A stretch of DNA of 64,000 nucleotides, from positions 7,215,791 through 7,279,790 of the forward strand of contig NC_089315.1 of NCBI RefSeq assembly GCF_036669915.1, written 5' to 3'. The translations under genes were made by a program, and so were the position numbers. The notes under the pieces were generated by a model. That model did no database searches and was not told the origin of the DNA. It saw nothing but the letters and a program-made list of their open reading frames with translations. This document shows, one piece after another, positions 26,341 to 37,851 of the stretch (position 1 is its first letter; the number at the start of each line of letters is the position of its first letter). This stretch comes from Pocillopora verrucosa (taxonomy: Eukaryota; Cnidaria; Anthozoa; Scleractinia; Pocilloporidae).

Positions 26341-28057
26341 ATGTTAGGAATCCTTGTGAGAAGCCTTGGAAGACAACTTATTATGCTGAAGCATGAAAAA
26401 GGGAAAGGAATTTTTTATTCAATAGCAAAAACTGCGACAACAGAAGCCAAACACCACCCTACCCTTGTTCCAATTCATGGTATTGTTTTTGATTTGGATG
26501 GCACCCTTACTTTACCTGTGTTGGACTTTGCCAAACTTCGTAAGGAGCTTCAGTGCCCTAAAGGTGTTGATATTTTGGAATTTTGTAATTCAAAAATTGG
26601 ACAGGAAAAGGAAGCTGCTCTTGAAATTGTAGTAAAATTTGAAGAGGAAGGAAGACAAAATACCAAGCTACAACCAGGAGTGTTTGAACTACTTGAATTT
26701 TTGTCTGCAAGTGGATTAAAGAGAGCACTCATCACAAGAAATTTACAGGCTTCTGTGGATCAGTTTTTGGCATTAATGGGCCATCCTGATGACTATGGAG
26801 GTCCACTAACTCATGTAAGAACCATAACATCATTCAGTAAACACTCGCAGTAGAATATACAGTCAGGAAGTAGTGATGTCAAACATCTTTTCCTGCCCAG
26901 TTGTTACTTGACAGAGAGGTAATAGTCTTTCAACTTGCAATTTCTAGAAAGTTTGAAGCTTAGATTGTGATCTCACAGGTTGTTGTCTCACAAGTTGAAG
27001 GATATGTATTTGCTGCTCCTTCTGTCATGAATGCTTAACTTCATTTGCAAGACGCTTTGAATATAGATTAAAGCCGCTTATGATGCAGCTTAATCTTTTC
27101 CCTGCCTCTCACAAGTGATTACAGGACAGTCTTAAAGGAGAATTCAGTAGTCTAACCAAAGTTACTGAAGGACTAGTTTCGTGGGCCTCTTCAGTCATTA
27201 TTTTTATTGCAGAAGCAAACCACAGAATAGACCAGTAAAACATTTCTTTTATTTCTTTTGCAGTCTCTCACTCGTGAGTTCACACCACCCAAACCAGATC
27301 CTGCTCCCCTCCTTCACATTTGCAGGGACTGGGGAGTTCATCCTAAGAATGTTGTCATGGTGGGTGATCATCTTCATGATATTCAGTGTGGTAAAAGTGC
27401 AGGATCAGGTCAGCAAATGTATTTTTTGTTGCTCAAACTGCTTGAATCATCAGGGGTTTTAATTAAACCAGTAACTGGCAGTGTATGTTCCCTCAGAATG
27501 CCTTCCACCTCCTATTGTCATATGAGATTTGTATAGCCCCTTTTATCATCATAACCCCCTTTCTCCACCACTGGCAGCCTCCTGTATAAAAAACTGCTGA
27601 ACCCTTGTTTGTGCAAGAATCATTTATCATTCCTTTGGCAAGGACATTTAGCAATTACAGAGTTTAAAACTATTTCAAAATCCAGCCTCATTTTTGGTGC
27701 TGTTTATGACATGTTTTTAAATTGCAGGAATGATTCAGATAAGGTTTTTCCTGTGTTGTTGTAGCTGTGAGTGTTATGTTGAGTGTTATGACAATTGGTT
27801 TGAAAAAAAAAATCTTTTAGTTTGGTACAAGCAAGTCTTATATACTGCCTATGTTTAGAGTCTACTTTTGAAATTTTCTCATTGTGACTTGTTTGTGTGT
27901 TTGTTTTTAAGTGACAATATTACTGAACGATTCAACTAATGGTGATTTCAAGAAGGATGCGGATTTCAATGTGGACTCTCTGAGTGAGATTATCACTTTG
28001 ATTACCTCTCATGAGAGATTTTCTATCATCAGAGAAGATCCTAATACTGGAACATAA
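26341..28057 (+). CDS. Haloacid dehalogenase (HAD)-family hydrolase, phosphatase-like
   Basis: Three exons: 26341-26814, 27264-27408, 27912-28057; 254 aa. All four HAD motifs are present: motif I FDLDGTLT with nucleophile Asp51 and Asp53; motif II Thr132 in ALITRN; motif III Lys168 in PPKPDP; motif IV VGDHLHDI with Asp193 and Asp197. A small helical cap (C1) lies between motifs I and II. The order and spacing resemble phosphoglycolate-phosphatase-like HAD proteins of bacteria and plants, rather than the better-known vertebrate HDHD genes. The substrate cannot be told from sequence. Residues 1-40 are basic, lack acidic clusters and could be a mitochondrial targeting peptide (inference). The 5' acceptor at 26292 suggests a non-coding upstream exon. 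AATAAA at 28111 lies 54 bp past the stop. Confidence 0.88.
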
Positions 28058-28110
28058 AAGAATAGACTCCTTCTTTTTTACCTCTGCTTAATAGGAATCT
28101 TGTAATTAGG

Positions 28111-28116
28111 AATAAA
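28111..28116 (+). terminator. Candidate polyadenylation signal of the HAD gene
   Basis: AATAAA, 54 bp after the TAA stop. Confidence 0.5.
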
Positions 28117-28234
28117 ACCAGGTGTAAAATCTTGAAAGGGCAAAATACTGCAACCAGTCGATGTTAAAAATAATGTCCTGCATTCTCCAGTCTCCTTTGA
28201 AGGAGACTACAGCCATAATCTCAGCATCACGACA

Positions 28235-28562
28235 ACTCAGTGTGAGAGGGGGTTACGTGTGGTGCCGTATCACGCAATCTTGCCAGCTTCTCTGCTTGTC
28301 GTTTTTGGAGATTAGGCCGTCTTCATTTTCATCGAGCACTCGAAATACGGCCAGCTACGGAGCCAGTCTAACTTTTTCCAAATGTAAAATTCGATCTTTT
28401 GAATCTGGGTCTCGAAGGTCGCATAACCTTTCCGTTCTTCCCTCCCAGGTCCCCTTCATACACCAGCCATGCAGGCTTCTTTCCTGCAAAGCGCTGATGG
28501 AGACGTGCGTTGAACAAAACGCGCTCTTTTGACATCGTGAAAAAGGGGATAGGGTTTTCCAA
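28235..28562 (-). pseudogene. Possible gene remnant with an EF-hand-like calcium loop
   Basis: On the minus strand, 28333-28298 reads D-E-N-E-D-G-L-I-S-K-N-D, fitting the EF-hand loop pattern (D1, N3, D5, G6, I8, D12). It is preceded by VFRVL, like the end of an EF helix. The frame is blocked upstream by TAG at about 28355, which could instead be an acceptor. The adjoining minus-strand segment 28562-28368 reads through 60 codons in a different frame, with a plausible basic sequence beginning MSKERVLFNARLHQ. Two coding-like segments in different frames side by side suggest a decayed gene or a very short intron. The family is not identified, and a chance match of a 12-residue loop is possible. 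Confidence 0.3.
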
Positions 28563-28580
28563 CCCTATCTCCTTTTTTCA
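28538..28580. repeat. Hairpin: 18-19 bp inverted repeat with 4-base loop
   Basis: Arm 28538-28556 (TGAAAAAGGGGATAGGGTT) pairs with 28561-28580, with one mismatch and one bulged base; the loop is TTCC. It adjoins the EF-hand-like remnant. It could be a foldback element end or an RNA hairpin; no gene context supports a function. Confidence 0.6.
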
Positions 28581-29971
28581 GGGGACAGTGAGGAAAAAAA
28601 GGAGGATAATGGACGCTAGGAAGAGTACGTGTTTCCCCCCCCCCCCTTCCTCTTCCACTGCCACTTCAAAGTGACAGAAATTGTTCCCAGGAAAGTACAT
28701 CAAAACGCGCAAAAAGATATTGGAGCATGTCTAAATTTTCAAATTGGGGGAGGATGCCTTGAGCCCATTACATTTTACATCACAAGGAGAACAACGTCTT
28801 ACTTCGAGCTCCCTTCAGACTTCATAAGATTCTCAACCAACGGAAAAAAATGACGAATACGATACATTTAAATGAAATAGCAGATGCAGCAATGATATGT
28901 ACAGCAGTTCGTATTTCCATGAAACTCAAAGCCCATCATTAGGTTTCCGATCTGATAACTCTTCATCTAATTCATCGAGTGTTTTTATCGTCTTGACCAA
29001 GAAATGTCATCCCGTCACTCATAGTGTGCACCACAAACCATAAACCGCAGGCTGCTAAACATCACATCAAATTTCACCACAGAACCACCAGCCAATTAGT
29101 TGTTGTTCTCAAGTAAGTCGCGCAGCAGGAATGCACACTAAAAAATTCTCACTGGAAGAGGGGTATGAATAGTTTAAGTTCTCGAGGCCAACATTCTCTT
29201 GCCAAATCGGAAGACAAGACTATAGCGATTTACCGATTTGTGGGTTAAAAGTTAAGACGCCAAACAAAACGAAATATTTCGCCATAGTTTTCAAAAATGT
29301 TTGTTAGTTCTCTCCATGGCTGGTGAACCAACTTATTTGGAGCGAAGTGCCACTGAAGATTTGAAAAGACCTCCCCCCTCTTTTCTTTTAGTCTTGTCTT
29401 CAACCGACCTTTGCGCATGCCCAATGTCTGCTCCAAGTGTTGCAGTCCAGCTGAAGTCCTGTTAACGAAGAGATTCCATGTTGCCGCGCGTTACCACATT
29501 TTGATGCCTTCTGTGATCTACTACTGTACAGACTCGCGGAAACTTGGAATTTATTTGCCTTATATGATAAAAAATGTCGTTTACAGTAACGTCATCTATG
29601 CAAGAACTGATCAAAATGCGCCGCAAAATTCAGCTTATCATATGATTCAGCTTATTTCATAATTACCTGTAACCAGTACGCGTACTTCACGGAATCAGTG
29701 TAAACTATCAATGTATGTGTGTAAATAATGTGGAAGAAGAGAAAGCCTTTTGAAAGCCGGAAAAAGTAGCGTGAGTGATTGTTCCTACTAATTATCATTT
29801 GCATTATGCATGCATAATTCACGATATTGGTGTTGAAACAACAACAAAAATTGGTGAATGCTCTGATTGAAAACGAGAAGCGTACAGAACAAAATTTACG
29901 AGTTGTGGAGAAAATCCTCAGCACCTCTTTCTCCGGTTCACATCATTGACCACCAAACGGTAGAAATAAGG
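28581..29971. other. Intergenic DNA without a recognised gene
   Basis: Holds a 13-base C-run near 28634-28646 and several short open frames on both strands without motifs or good splice context. Nothing else supported. Confidence 0.5.
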
Positions 29972-30123
29972 GCCAAACTTCAGAATACCCCGCAAATCAT
30001 TTCCGCCTCACTTACATGTGTCGGGAGGCTTTGAAGATCGAGGCATAACACAATTAGACGCTATTCTTATTCAATGACATGTAAATGAGTTGCGGGGTAT
30101 TCTGAAGTTGCTCCGAAATAAGG
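29963..30123. mobile_element. Small inverted-repeat transposon (MITE) with 9-bp target duplication
   Basis: Element 29972-30114 (143 bp) is flanked by identical 9-bp direct repeats GAAATAAGG at 29963-29971 and 30115-30123. Terminal inverted repeats share AACTTCAGAATACCCCGCAA close to both ends, then a weaker match toward ACATGT. There is no ORF, so it is non-autonomous. A 9-bp duplication is typical of Mutator-like (MULE) transposons, which suggests the superfamily that mobilised it (inference). Confidence 0.8.
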
Positions 30124-30904
30124 TATAGTCACGAAAAATGTTCCTGATGCAATGAACTTTTTTATTCATTATTATTCATGTTGCTCGCGAAGCTGGCTTG
30201 TAAACATAACCGAATGTCGATTTAACACTCTTACGTAACCTGCAAATATTTTAAGTAAATTTTGGTAAGAATCGATCAAACTGGAACGAAATATCACGAG
30301 GGGTTGGTAGCTAGAGGCAACAGCCTTGCTCAGGCGATATTACTTCGGGTGACTAACAGCAATATCCTGTCATGTGTTACTCCTAAATCTTATCCAATTA
30401 GCCACTTTATTATGGATTTCCTACGTTTAAAAATAAATCTTCCGTACATTATTTACGTTGCAGGAAAAATTATCCTGCATGAAAACTTACTCAAGAATAT
30501 TTAAAATCTACATTAGAAATAACATTGTCTTGCAAAGCATTCACCTTAGACAGCTGTTCGCTGTGGGAAATATTCATGTTGGAAATCTGTATGTTTTGCA
30601 AGTTCTTGTAAATTATGGAGGGGCGAAAAAAAAAGTCTGGTTAACCACACTCGACATCTAGGAACTTTGGTTAGAATGGTTTGGTTTAGATAAACAAAGA
30701 ATAAAAAAACCTTTTTAGCCTAATGAGCCTATAGGTAAATTAGAAGAAGGAAATTCGACTTAATCCACTTACCAGGCTGCTAAGCTTGCAAGGATTATAG
30801 GGAGTGAATTTGCGAGTCAGACATCTACAATTACTACACTAGAATCGAGAGTTTCGGTAATTTGTTCATTTAGCTTATGTTGTTTTTCTCAACTCAGTGT
30901 ATGT
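30124..30904. other. Intergenic DNA
   Basis: No gene or repeat recognised. Short open frames at 30262-30504 and 30458-30661 lack motifs. Confidence 0.5.
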
Positions 30905-31000
30905 ATGGACGATTTCTTTAGCATTCAACATGAAGAGAGCAGCGCTGAGTCAGGTATTAGCACCTCGAAAGTTGGTATACAGTCCTCAGGAGACCACCAA
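30905..31000 (+). CDS. Possible alternative first coding exon of SLC25A38
   Basis: ATG at 30905 opens a 32-codon reading ending exactly at a strong donor (CAA|GTAAGT at 31001) in phase 0. SLC25A38 exon 2 (from 31866) also begins in phase 0, so the two can be spliced. The encoded peptide (starting MDDFFSIQHEE, Ser/Glu-rich) would give an N-terminal extension similar in length to that of human SLC25A38, whereas the 31747 start gives only seven residues before exon 2. No sequence similarity to the human N-terminus is evident. It might instead be the first exon of something else, or chance. Confidence 0.4.
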
Positions 31001-31263
31001 GTAAGTTCAAAAGGCGTTGATTGGTGGGGTCGGGGTTTAGTAAGTTCGTAACACACAGGATTTGTACATCCACCATGACACCACATGAACGTTTCTAACT
31101 GATATCATTCACAACCGATCGCGAGTGATAAAATTACGATCCACCTATAATTGTGTTCTAATCCTATGGTGGTCGTACATTTATTGGAGAATAATCTCGC
31201 GTCTCCTTCGTGATCGTATTTTCACATTTCTAGGCAGCGTTGTGAAAAACATTTCCTGTTGAC

Positions 31264-31335
31264 CCTTATTTGGGGGATAGTCCCGTATTTGGGGACGTCG
31301 TGACCCTTATTTGGAACCATGTGTTCCTTATTTGG
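31264..31335. promoter_or_regulatory. Array of CArG-box (SRF-type) motifs upstream of SLC25A38
   Basis: CCTTATTTGG, a perfect CC(A/T)6GG box, occurs at 31264-31273, 31305-31314 and 31326-31335. A near match, CCGTATTTGG, is at 31283-31292. Start-to-start spacing is 19, 22 and 21 bp, close to two helical turns. The array ends 412 bp before the 31747 start codon. It may be a bound enhancer/promoter array or a decayed 21-bp tandem repeat. Confidence 0.5.
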
Positions 31336-31746
31336 GATAGTTAAATTCCGCGCCAATCCGCACACCCCGTATTGACCAATCATACCTCGAATTTTACCAT
31401 ACGTCATGGAAATCTCGTGACCGAACACGCTCGCTGGGGAAGACGTAGCAAAAAAAAAAAAAAACGATCATAACTTTGACTCGAGAAAATTTCGTCTTTC
31501 ATCATGGAAGGAGGTTTCTTGTTTGATCCCTTGGACAATTCACGGTGTCTACACGCTGCTTTGACAGCTTAAGTGGAAATCGCTACCGAAGAATTCACGG
31601 GAATCGAATTTTAAAACTTGTTACAGAGATCATGTCAATTTCACGACCCCGAGTAACGAACGTCCGCGCCTAGAATACTTACCTGATTCGTAAACAAAGT
31701 TGATCGCTCAGGGAAGAAGGGACAGCACACTATACAGTTAGAATAA

Positions 31747-34700
31747 ATGGGTCATAGCAAATTTGATGTAAGTTCAATACTTTCATTAGCGATCGAATGA
31801 TGTGAAAACGCGATTCGACGTCAACTAAGCTTGTTATATAACTATTGTTGATCCTTTTATCATAGGCATCTTTGGTGAAGGCCTTCGCCGCAGGATCTTT
31901 GAGCGGCACTTGTTCTACTCTGTTATTTCAACCATTTGATCTGGTAAAAACTCGTTTGCAAGTGGAAGGAACGGCTTTATCTTCTGCTGGACGGCTTAAA
32001 TTAGGGTAAAAATATCTTTTTTTTTTACTAAGAAATTTTTTTATTTTGCTTTTAATGTAAAACCTGTTTGAGAAGAGAGACTTCGAAACGAGATCTGGTT
32101 TTACAGGTCACCGAAAACAGGAGCTTGAAGCACTGATTATCTTGTTACAATTCCTTAACAGCGGAAGCAATGGCATGCTTTATACGTTTTACTCAGTGGC
32201 TCGAAGAGAGCATATTGTTGGACTCTGGAGAGGACTTGTTCCGGTAAGGTGGTACTCTTGCTGTTTTCATTCATTCGATACACATTAGAGCCTTCTGGCA
32301 TTTCGCTTTCTGTACTCTGTAACTTTGGACTAAGATTTATGTGTTAAACATTTTTCCCAGGCATTGTCAAGATGTGTCCCTGGAATTGGATTGTACTTCA
32401 GCGCTCTTCATGGTTTATCACAATTTACTAGGTTAGTCTACTCTCTGCACACTACCAGTTCAGTCCAAGTTTACTCCAAGAGTTAAAACCCAGCACCTCC
32501 CCTTTTCCAGCATCAGTACCTTTTCAGGACTTAACCTGTAAAGACAGCATGGTTAAGGATTTTGGGGTACACTCAGTTCTTGTTCAGTTTTCTTGAACAT
32601 ATATGATGTTACAAAGCACAGTGGTCAATGTCTCCATAGAGGGGGATTCAATCAAACATTTATGACTGTCTTTTGAATGGAAGTGTCTCAGCTGATAAGT
32701 TCGTTTGTATGTACTAGTAGAAAAACTGTGTTAAGGGTTAAAAATGACCAAGGGTCTTGCTTCACTTCATGAGATGCTTATGCCTAGCACTTAGATTCCA
32801 TGTTACATTGCTTGTATGTTTTCAAAGATAATTGACAGCACGATTGGAGTGTCAAAGAACACAATGCAGTGTCTCAGGCTTGAGATGAAAATTCAACCTT
32901 TTGATCTGGAGTCCAGGGTGCTAACCCTTTATAAATGGTTTTAATTCTTGCAAATGATAAAATGATACAAATACTGATAGCTTATTGATTATAACGTATG
33001 TACCATTCTGCACTGTTTGACAGTCAACATTTGCAACTTTCTTGCAGTGAGGAAAGAACCTTGGGAGAATCAGTTTTATTAGGAGCAAGTGCCAGAACAA
33101 TAGCAGGAATCACCCTCTTGCCAGTTACTGTAGTGAAAACTAGATATGAGGTGTGTTTTCAAGCTTTTCTAACAAGTCTGAGTACCTGTCTTTGGATGCT
33201 TAGTCTCATTTACTCAAATTTGGCAGAAGTAAAAAAAAATTGATAACTTGCACCGAGTTAGTGCCTTTTTTCTTTAATTATAGAGTGGATTTTATAGCTA
33301 CAGCAGTATGTTGGATGCAATGACGTCAATCTGGAGGAGGGAAGGAGGAAAAGGTATGTTGCAGTAGGCAGGCATTTAATTAAAAGCAGTTTAGCAGTGG
33401 TTACCACTGTTTGCAAATCCCTGCACAGTCTCTTACTCCTGACCATTGACCCTTTGACCCCAAAAAGTGACTAGCATCAAAAATCTCTTTACATTATCAC
33501 CCTTAAATCCAAAATTATGATCGCAAAAATAAAGGAAATTATCATCAACTAAAAGAGCTCTTGACTGTCTTACAAATTCTCCTTTTTAGCACGTTAGGAA
33601 ATGTAAAGAGAACAGTGTGAAGTATATGCATATTGATGTTAAGGTGTAAAGGGTCAAAGGACCATCTTTTACCAGCAAAAGCCCCTACTAAAAAGGGGTT
33701 ATTATACCCTTGAATGGATTCCTGAAGTTTTCACATGATTAGATTTTATTGCTCAGGGAAAATATTCTTATAAAAGGAAAATAATACTCCCTTTCTTTCA
33801 TTTCAGGCTTATATAGTGGGTTGCTGGCAACTGTAGCACGTGATGCCCCATTTTCAGGGCTTTACTTGATGTTTTACACCATGATAAAGAGACAAGCAAA
33901 GAATGGTGAGCAAATAATTTTTCAGGGAGCTTCAGAAGATAATAATATTTCTGATTTTCAAAGCTCCTTGAAAGTTGCATCAATGAGGACATACTTTTTA
34001 AGCCTGTATTGGTCATGCAATTTTCAGCAAATAAATTCCCAGATTTTTACAGGAATTGGCTGACTGATCAAATGAAATTTCTCTCTGCTAATTACTAGGA
34101 CTCCTTCATTTGTCGTGAAATTCACTCATTAAAAAGAGACAGTGAAATAAGAAAAAGTTTTTTTTTAAAAAGATTTAGTCTGTAGGTGAATTTCTTAGAA
34201 CAGTGTGGTTAAAATAGATCTCATTCATTTGCAAAATTTTGGGACAACTGCATTAAACAAAATGTCAGAATGATTATCGTAGTGAGTGGGATTTTTCCTT
34301 TCTTTTTTCTGTGGCTTGTGCAAGTCTTTTCAAAGTATATGATTTTTTTCCTTAAATTTGCTTTTCCCTTTAGGACTTGGTACACCAGAACTCCATGCAT
34401 TTGAGACTTTCATATGTGGTTCTCTGGCTGGAGTCATAGCTTCAGTTGTAACACAGCCTGCTGATGTGGTGAAGACAAGACTTCAATTGTTTCCACACAA
34501 GTATAACAGCACAGGCAGTGCAGTCTATTGTATATTAAAGGTGAGAGTAAGTTGAAAGATCAAATGCTTGCTAATCCTCTACTTTTTACCTGCTTTAATA
34601 CTCTTCTGATTCATTGTTCTCCCTCACTTTAAGCACAACAGGTAAAATAATTTTCAAATTGGTGGACCGATTGTTTTACCAGTTGAACTACAAGAATTCC

Positions 34701-35728
34701 AAGCAATTTTAGGTTGTAATAAGGGGTAGTGCAGGCAGTAACTGTACTGGATACCACCTGAAAAGGAGAATGCCTGTGATTGTTGGATGCAAGTCAGTTG
34801 GTCATTTTCTTTTTCAGCTGTGATACAACTTTTCAATCTGGAAGTCCACATGTATTCCTTTGAAAATTTAGATTAAAGCTATGTGTACTTTTCATGATGA
34901 CAAATATTTTGAATTCATTATTTTATTTTTCTCTTTAGACAAATGGAGTATTTGGACTCTTCAAGGGTCTAGTTCCCCGCTCAGTGAGAAGAACTCTCAT
35001 GGCAGCCATGTCATGGACTGTTTATGAAAGAGTATGTTGATCTAATGATGAATTATATTAAAGATTTTAAGCTAAGTTCTCTTGCAAGTTTTACAAACTT
35101 TAAGTATCCTGAAAAGGATAAAATCCATTTTCTCAGTAATTATCCAAATAAAACCTGTTGCCAGGGTTAAACAGATCTCAGGTGCTTTTGTCACTGAGGT
35201 TTTATTCAAGTTTGAAAATAATTGAAGTTGAAGAAAGTAGAGATTATAAAGGATATGTTTCTTCTGTCTTACCTTATGGGGCTTGAGTTGATTACTGTCC
35301 AATGTCAGGGTATCTAGATTATAAATTTCAGACAACTTATCGTATTATTATTTTCACATAACACAGACTCACTGCATTTAGTCCCAATAAGTCTAACCGC
35401 AATAAAATTTCCATTAACTACACTTCCTAGAGTCTCTCAGGAGCCCTAATGACAGGCCCAAATGTAAAACATATACATTGGGGTATGTTGGCTTGTATGA
35501 TTATGGAAGTAACAAGGAAAGTCAATCAGCTCCATGCTCTCATTAAAACCCTGGCCCTCAAGCATTCTATAATGTACCTTCTTGTGTGTGATTGCATTCC
35601 TTATGTTGTATATTAGTGAAGAGAAACCTTAATTGAATTATTTTGTTATAATAACTAGCATAACTATTCGTCAGCTTTTATTTATTTCTTCTCTTCAGCT
35701 TTCAAGAGAATTGGGATTGATCACCTGA
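31747..35728 (+). CDS. SLC25A38: Mitochondrial glycine transporter, SLC25A38 (Hem25 family)
   Basis: Imports glycine across the inner mitochondrial membrane for 5-aminolevulinate synthesis, the first step of haem production. Ten exons in phase: 31747-31767, 31866-32005, 32162-32243, 32361-32431, 33048-33150, 33284-33353, 33807-33905, 34374-34540, 34939-35031, 35699-35728; 291 aa (human 304). Three carrier repeats each carry the Px[D/x]xx[K/R]xR signature: PFDLVKTR (from residue 30), PVTVVKTR (from about 129) and PADVVKTR (in exon 8). Repeat 2 has Thr in place of the acidic residue, as in the human protein. Other matches: [34 protein letters not shown] and [14 protein letters not shown]. Six membrane helices are expected. 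Exon 1 is only seven codons; see the alternative exon at 30905. The C-terminus is the short LSRELGLIT. Confidence 0.95.
33448..33656 (+). repeat. Interspersed element, family 1
   Basis: SLC25A38 intron. Starts GACCCTTTGACCCCAAAAAG and ends AAGGTGTAAAGGGTC; the inverted ends are GACCCTTT / AAAGGGTC. Confidence 0.75.
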
Positions 35729-37246
35729 TAATGGCAATGAAAACAGTTCACCAGGTGTAAGGTTACTTTATAACACCAGCTGACACACACAAGGGCAAAA
35801 TCCAGGAGAAAGCACTTGTTATTTAAGTGGTTTTATATCCAGCAGGAGTCCCATCATCAACTTTTCAGCCAAGTACTAAGTGGGCTGGCAAAGCAGATTT
35901 CTGGTGTTGTGCTCATGCACACTAAAAGTCAAGGAGGGAACAGACAGTTATGTGTTATGATAGTCATGTGAACTTGGTAGAAAAAAAATTAATCAAGTTT
36001 TAAAGAAGCTGTAGAGATGTAGTGTTAAATTCAGTTTTAATCCTTTAACACCTCAGAAGACATGCAATGAGAATTAAGAAAAATATCAATTTTGACAAAT
36101 GGTGAGGAGAATTACCAAAAAGATCTTGGGATTGAAAGGGTTAATTGACATGTACTCATTTCCATCTTTGAAGAGGAATTAATGTTACTTGCATTTTCAA
36201 GGGGAATCTTTTCAAAGACTGTTGGCATGGCTAATCACCACACTTGAAACAAAAACACCTTTGTTGTGTGGTTTTATGTTCCAGAACTTTATCACTTGAG
36301 ATAAAATTACTCCAACTACTCTCCTGCTTAGGAGTTGTTTTTTGTTTGTTGAATTTTGTATGAAAATGAAGAAATTGGTTTTCGCTAAAGAGGTTAAAAA
36401 GAGATGATCACTGATGGACAGTGCAGTCTGATGAAAATAAAGACCAGTATATATATACATTGTCATGAAGGTGAAATGAGAGATTAAGTATATTTATTTA
36501 CCTACTGGTAGTTATTTATTTCAAAGTTAAGAAAAAGGAAATATTGTACATGTGGAATGGTTCTAACATATGGATTGAAGAATTTTTAGTTCCTAAGTCA
36601 AGTACAAAGGATTGTTTTCTTTTTACCACTATCAACAGTTCTAATTTTTGATAACATCTGTTTTGCCTGTTATTACAATGGAATTGTAGACTTTCATTTA
36701 GGACTTTTAACTGGGTCACAGAAGGGAGTTTCAGTGAAAAGGTGGTCATATAAGAGAGTTGTAATAGGACATTGAAGAAAATTTGTTCTGTCAATAATTT
36801 ACTTGTGGTATTTTTTCCTTTTTTCTTATTTTTCTGCTGCCCTTTAGAAGGGGGAAAGAAGGGACTGTATGTGTTAAGATTTGTTGTGGTCTGTTTCTTT
36901 GGAAAACTAAGCTTGATAAATAATAGTATTGAATGATTTATTCAAAATTGGTAAGTTACTTGTGGGTTAAATTGCAGCTCTATTCTCCATTAAGCAGGAA
37001 ATAACAAAAAATTATGATTAGTGGGTTATTGAATATGTATATAACAGAAATGTAAATAATATTTTGAATTATATATTTCTATGTGAAATGAAATGAGAAG
37101 AGTCCATTTTTCGAAGGTCAGATTTTTGTGAACAGTTTTTAATGACTTTATATCACTTAATAAAATATGTCTCATAACTCTTGTAGTAATGGTTGTTGTT
37201 TTTTCTGCCTTAAGTTTAAAAAGAGTGGAGTATGCTTAATTTAAAA
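35729..37246. other. 3' UTR and intergenic DNA after SLC25A38
   Basis: No coding exon. A shortened family 2 copy lies at about 36040-36143 (CCTTTAACACC ... GGGATTGAAAGGGTTAA). AATAAA at 37159-37164, followed by TGGTTGTTGTTTTTTCTG, is the best polyadenylation candidate, implying a long (about 1.4 kb) 3' UTR unless an earlier signal is used. Confidence 0.45.
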
Positions 37247-37400
37247 GGGAAATTTTTCAAATAAACAGTGGTGCTGCATTGGCAAGTGTATTATTGGGTG
37301 ATTCAGTTTTATCAACTGTGTTGATAATGTACGCTGGCCACTGTAAAGAGTTTCTAAAGCTGATGTTTGGAGTGTTAGCCCTTTGTCAGAGCAAAGCCAA
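37247..37400 (+). repeat. Interspersed element, family 3
   Basis: CAGTGGTGCTGCATTGGCAAG, GTATTATTGGGTGATTCAG, TTTATCAACTGTGTTGATAA, CACTGTAAAGAGTTTC, AAGCTGATGTTTGGAGTG and AGCCCTTTGTCAGAGC follow the same order as in 25926-26205. Confidence 0.65.
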
Positions 37401-37768
37401 TTGCCTATTTTAAGGAAAAAACTTCTGCCCTGGATGAGATATGATATAAGTGATTGCCCAGCAGTTTTTGTATCCCTTTTTAATGGCTGCCAAATTTTCT
37501 GTGTGTAACTTCTTCATTATTTGATGTTCATATCATGAAAATGTCCATATTCTGCAAATTGTTATGACCTGTCTACTCCTCTTTGTTTGATATTCAGGGA
37601 AGGAGTTTCATTGAACTCACTGTGGCAGAAAATCTAGCTTTACACCTCATGGAGTGTTTGTTTTAAGAATTAATCCGACATCAAAACAATTTCCCCCTTT
37701 TTGGCAACTTCCTGGCCTACATAATCATTGTAAGTATATGTCTTCTCCACTTCCTGAAAAAAAGAACG

Positions 37769-37776
37769 TGACGTCA
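37769..37776. promoter_or_regulatory. cAMP-response-element palindrome TGACGTCA upstream of PIAS
   Basis: Full CRE palindrome 75 bp before the PIAS start codon (37852). Known binding site of CREB/ATF factors; use here is inferred from position only. Confidence 0.45.
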
Positions 37777-37851
37777 CTAATGTTATTGTTCTTTTTACGC
37801 CAGAAGACATGAGTGAGGAACTGGGGAGAGTATCTGTTAGGAAAAAGCAAA

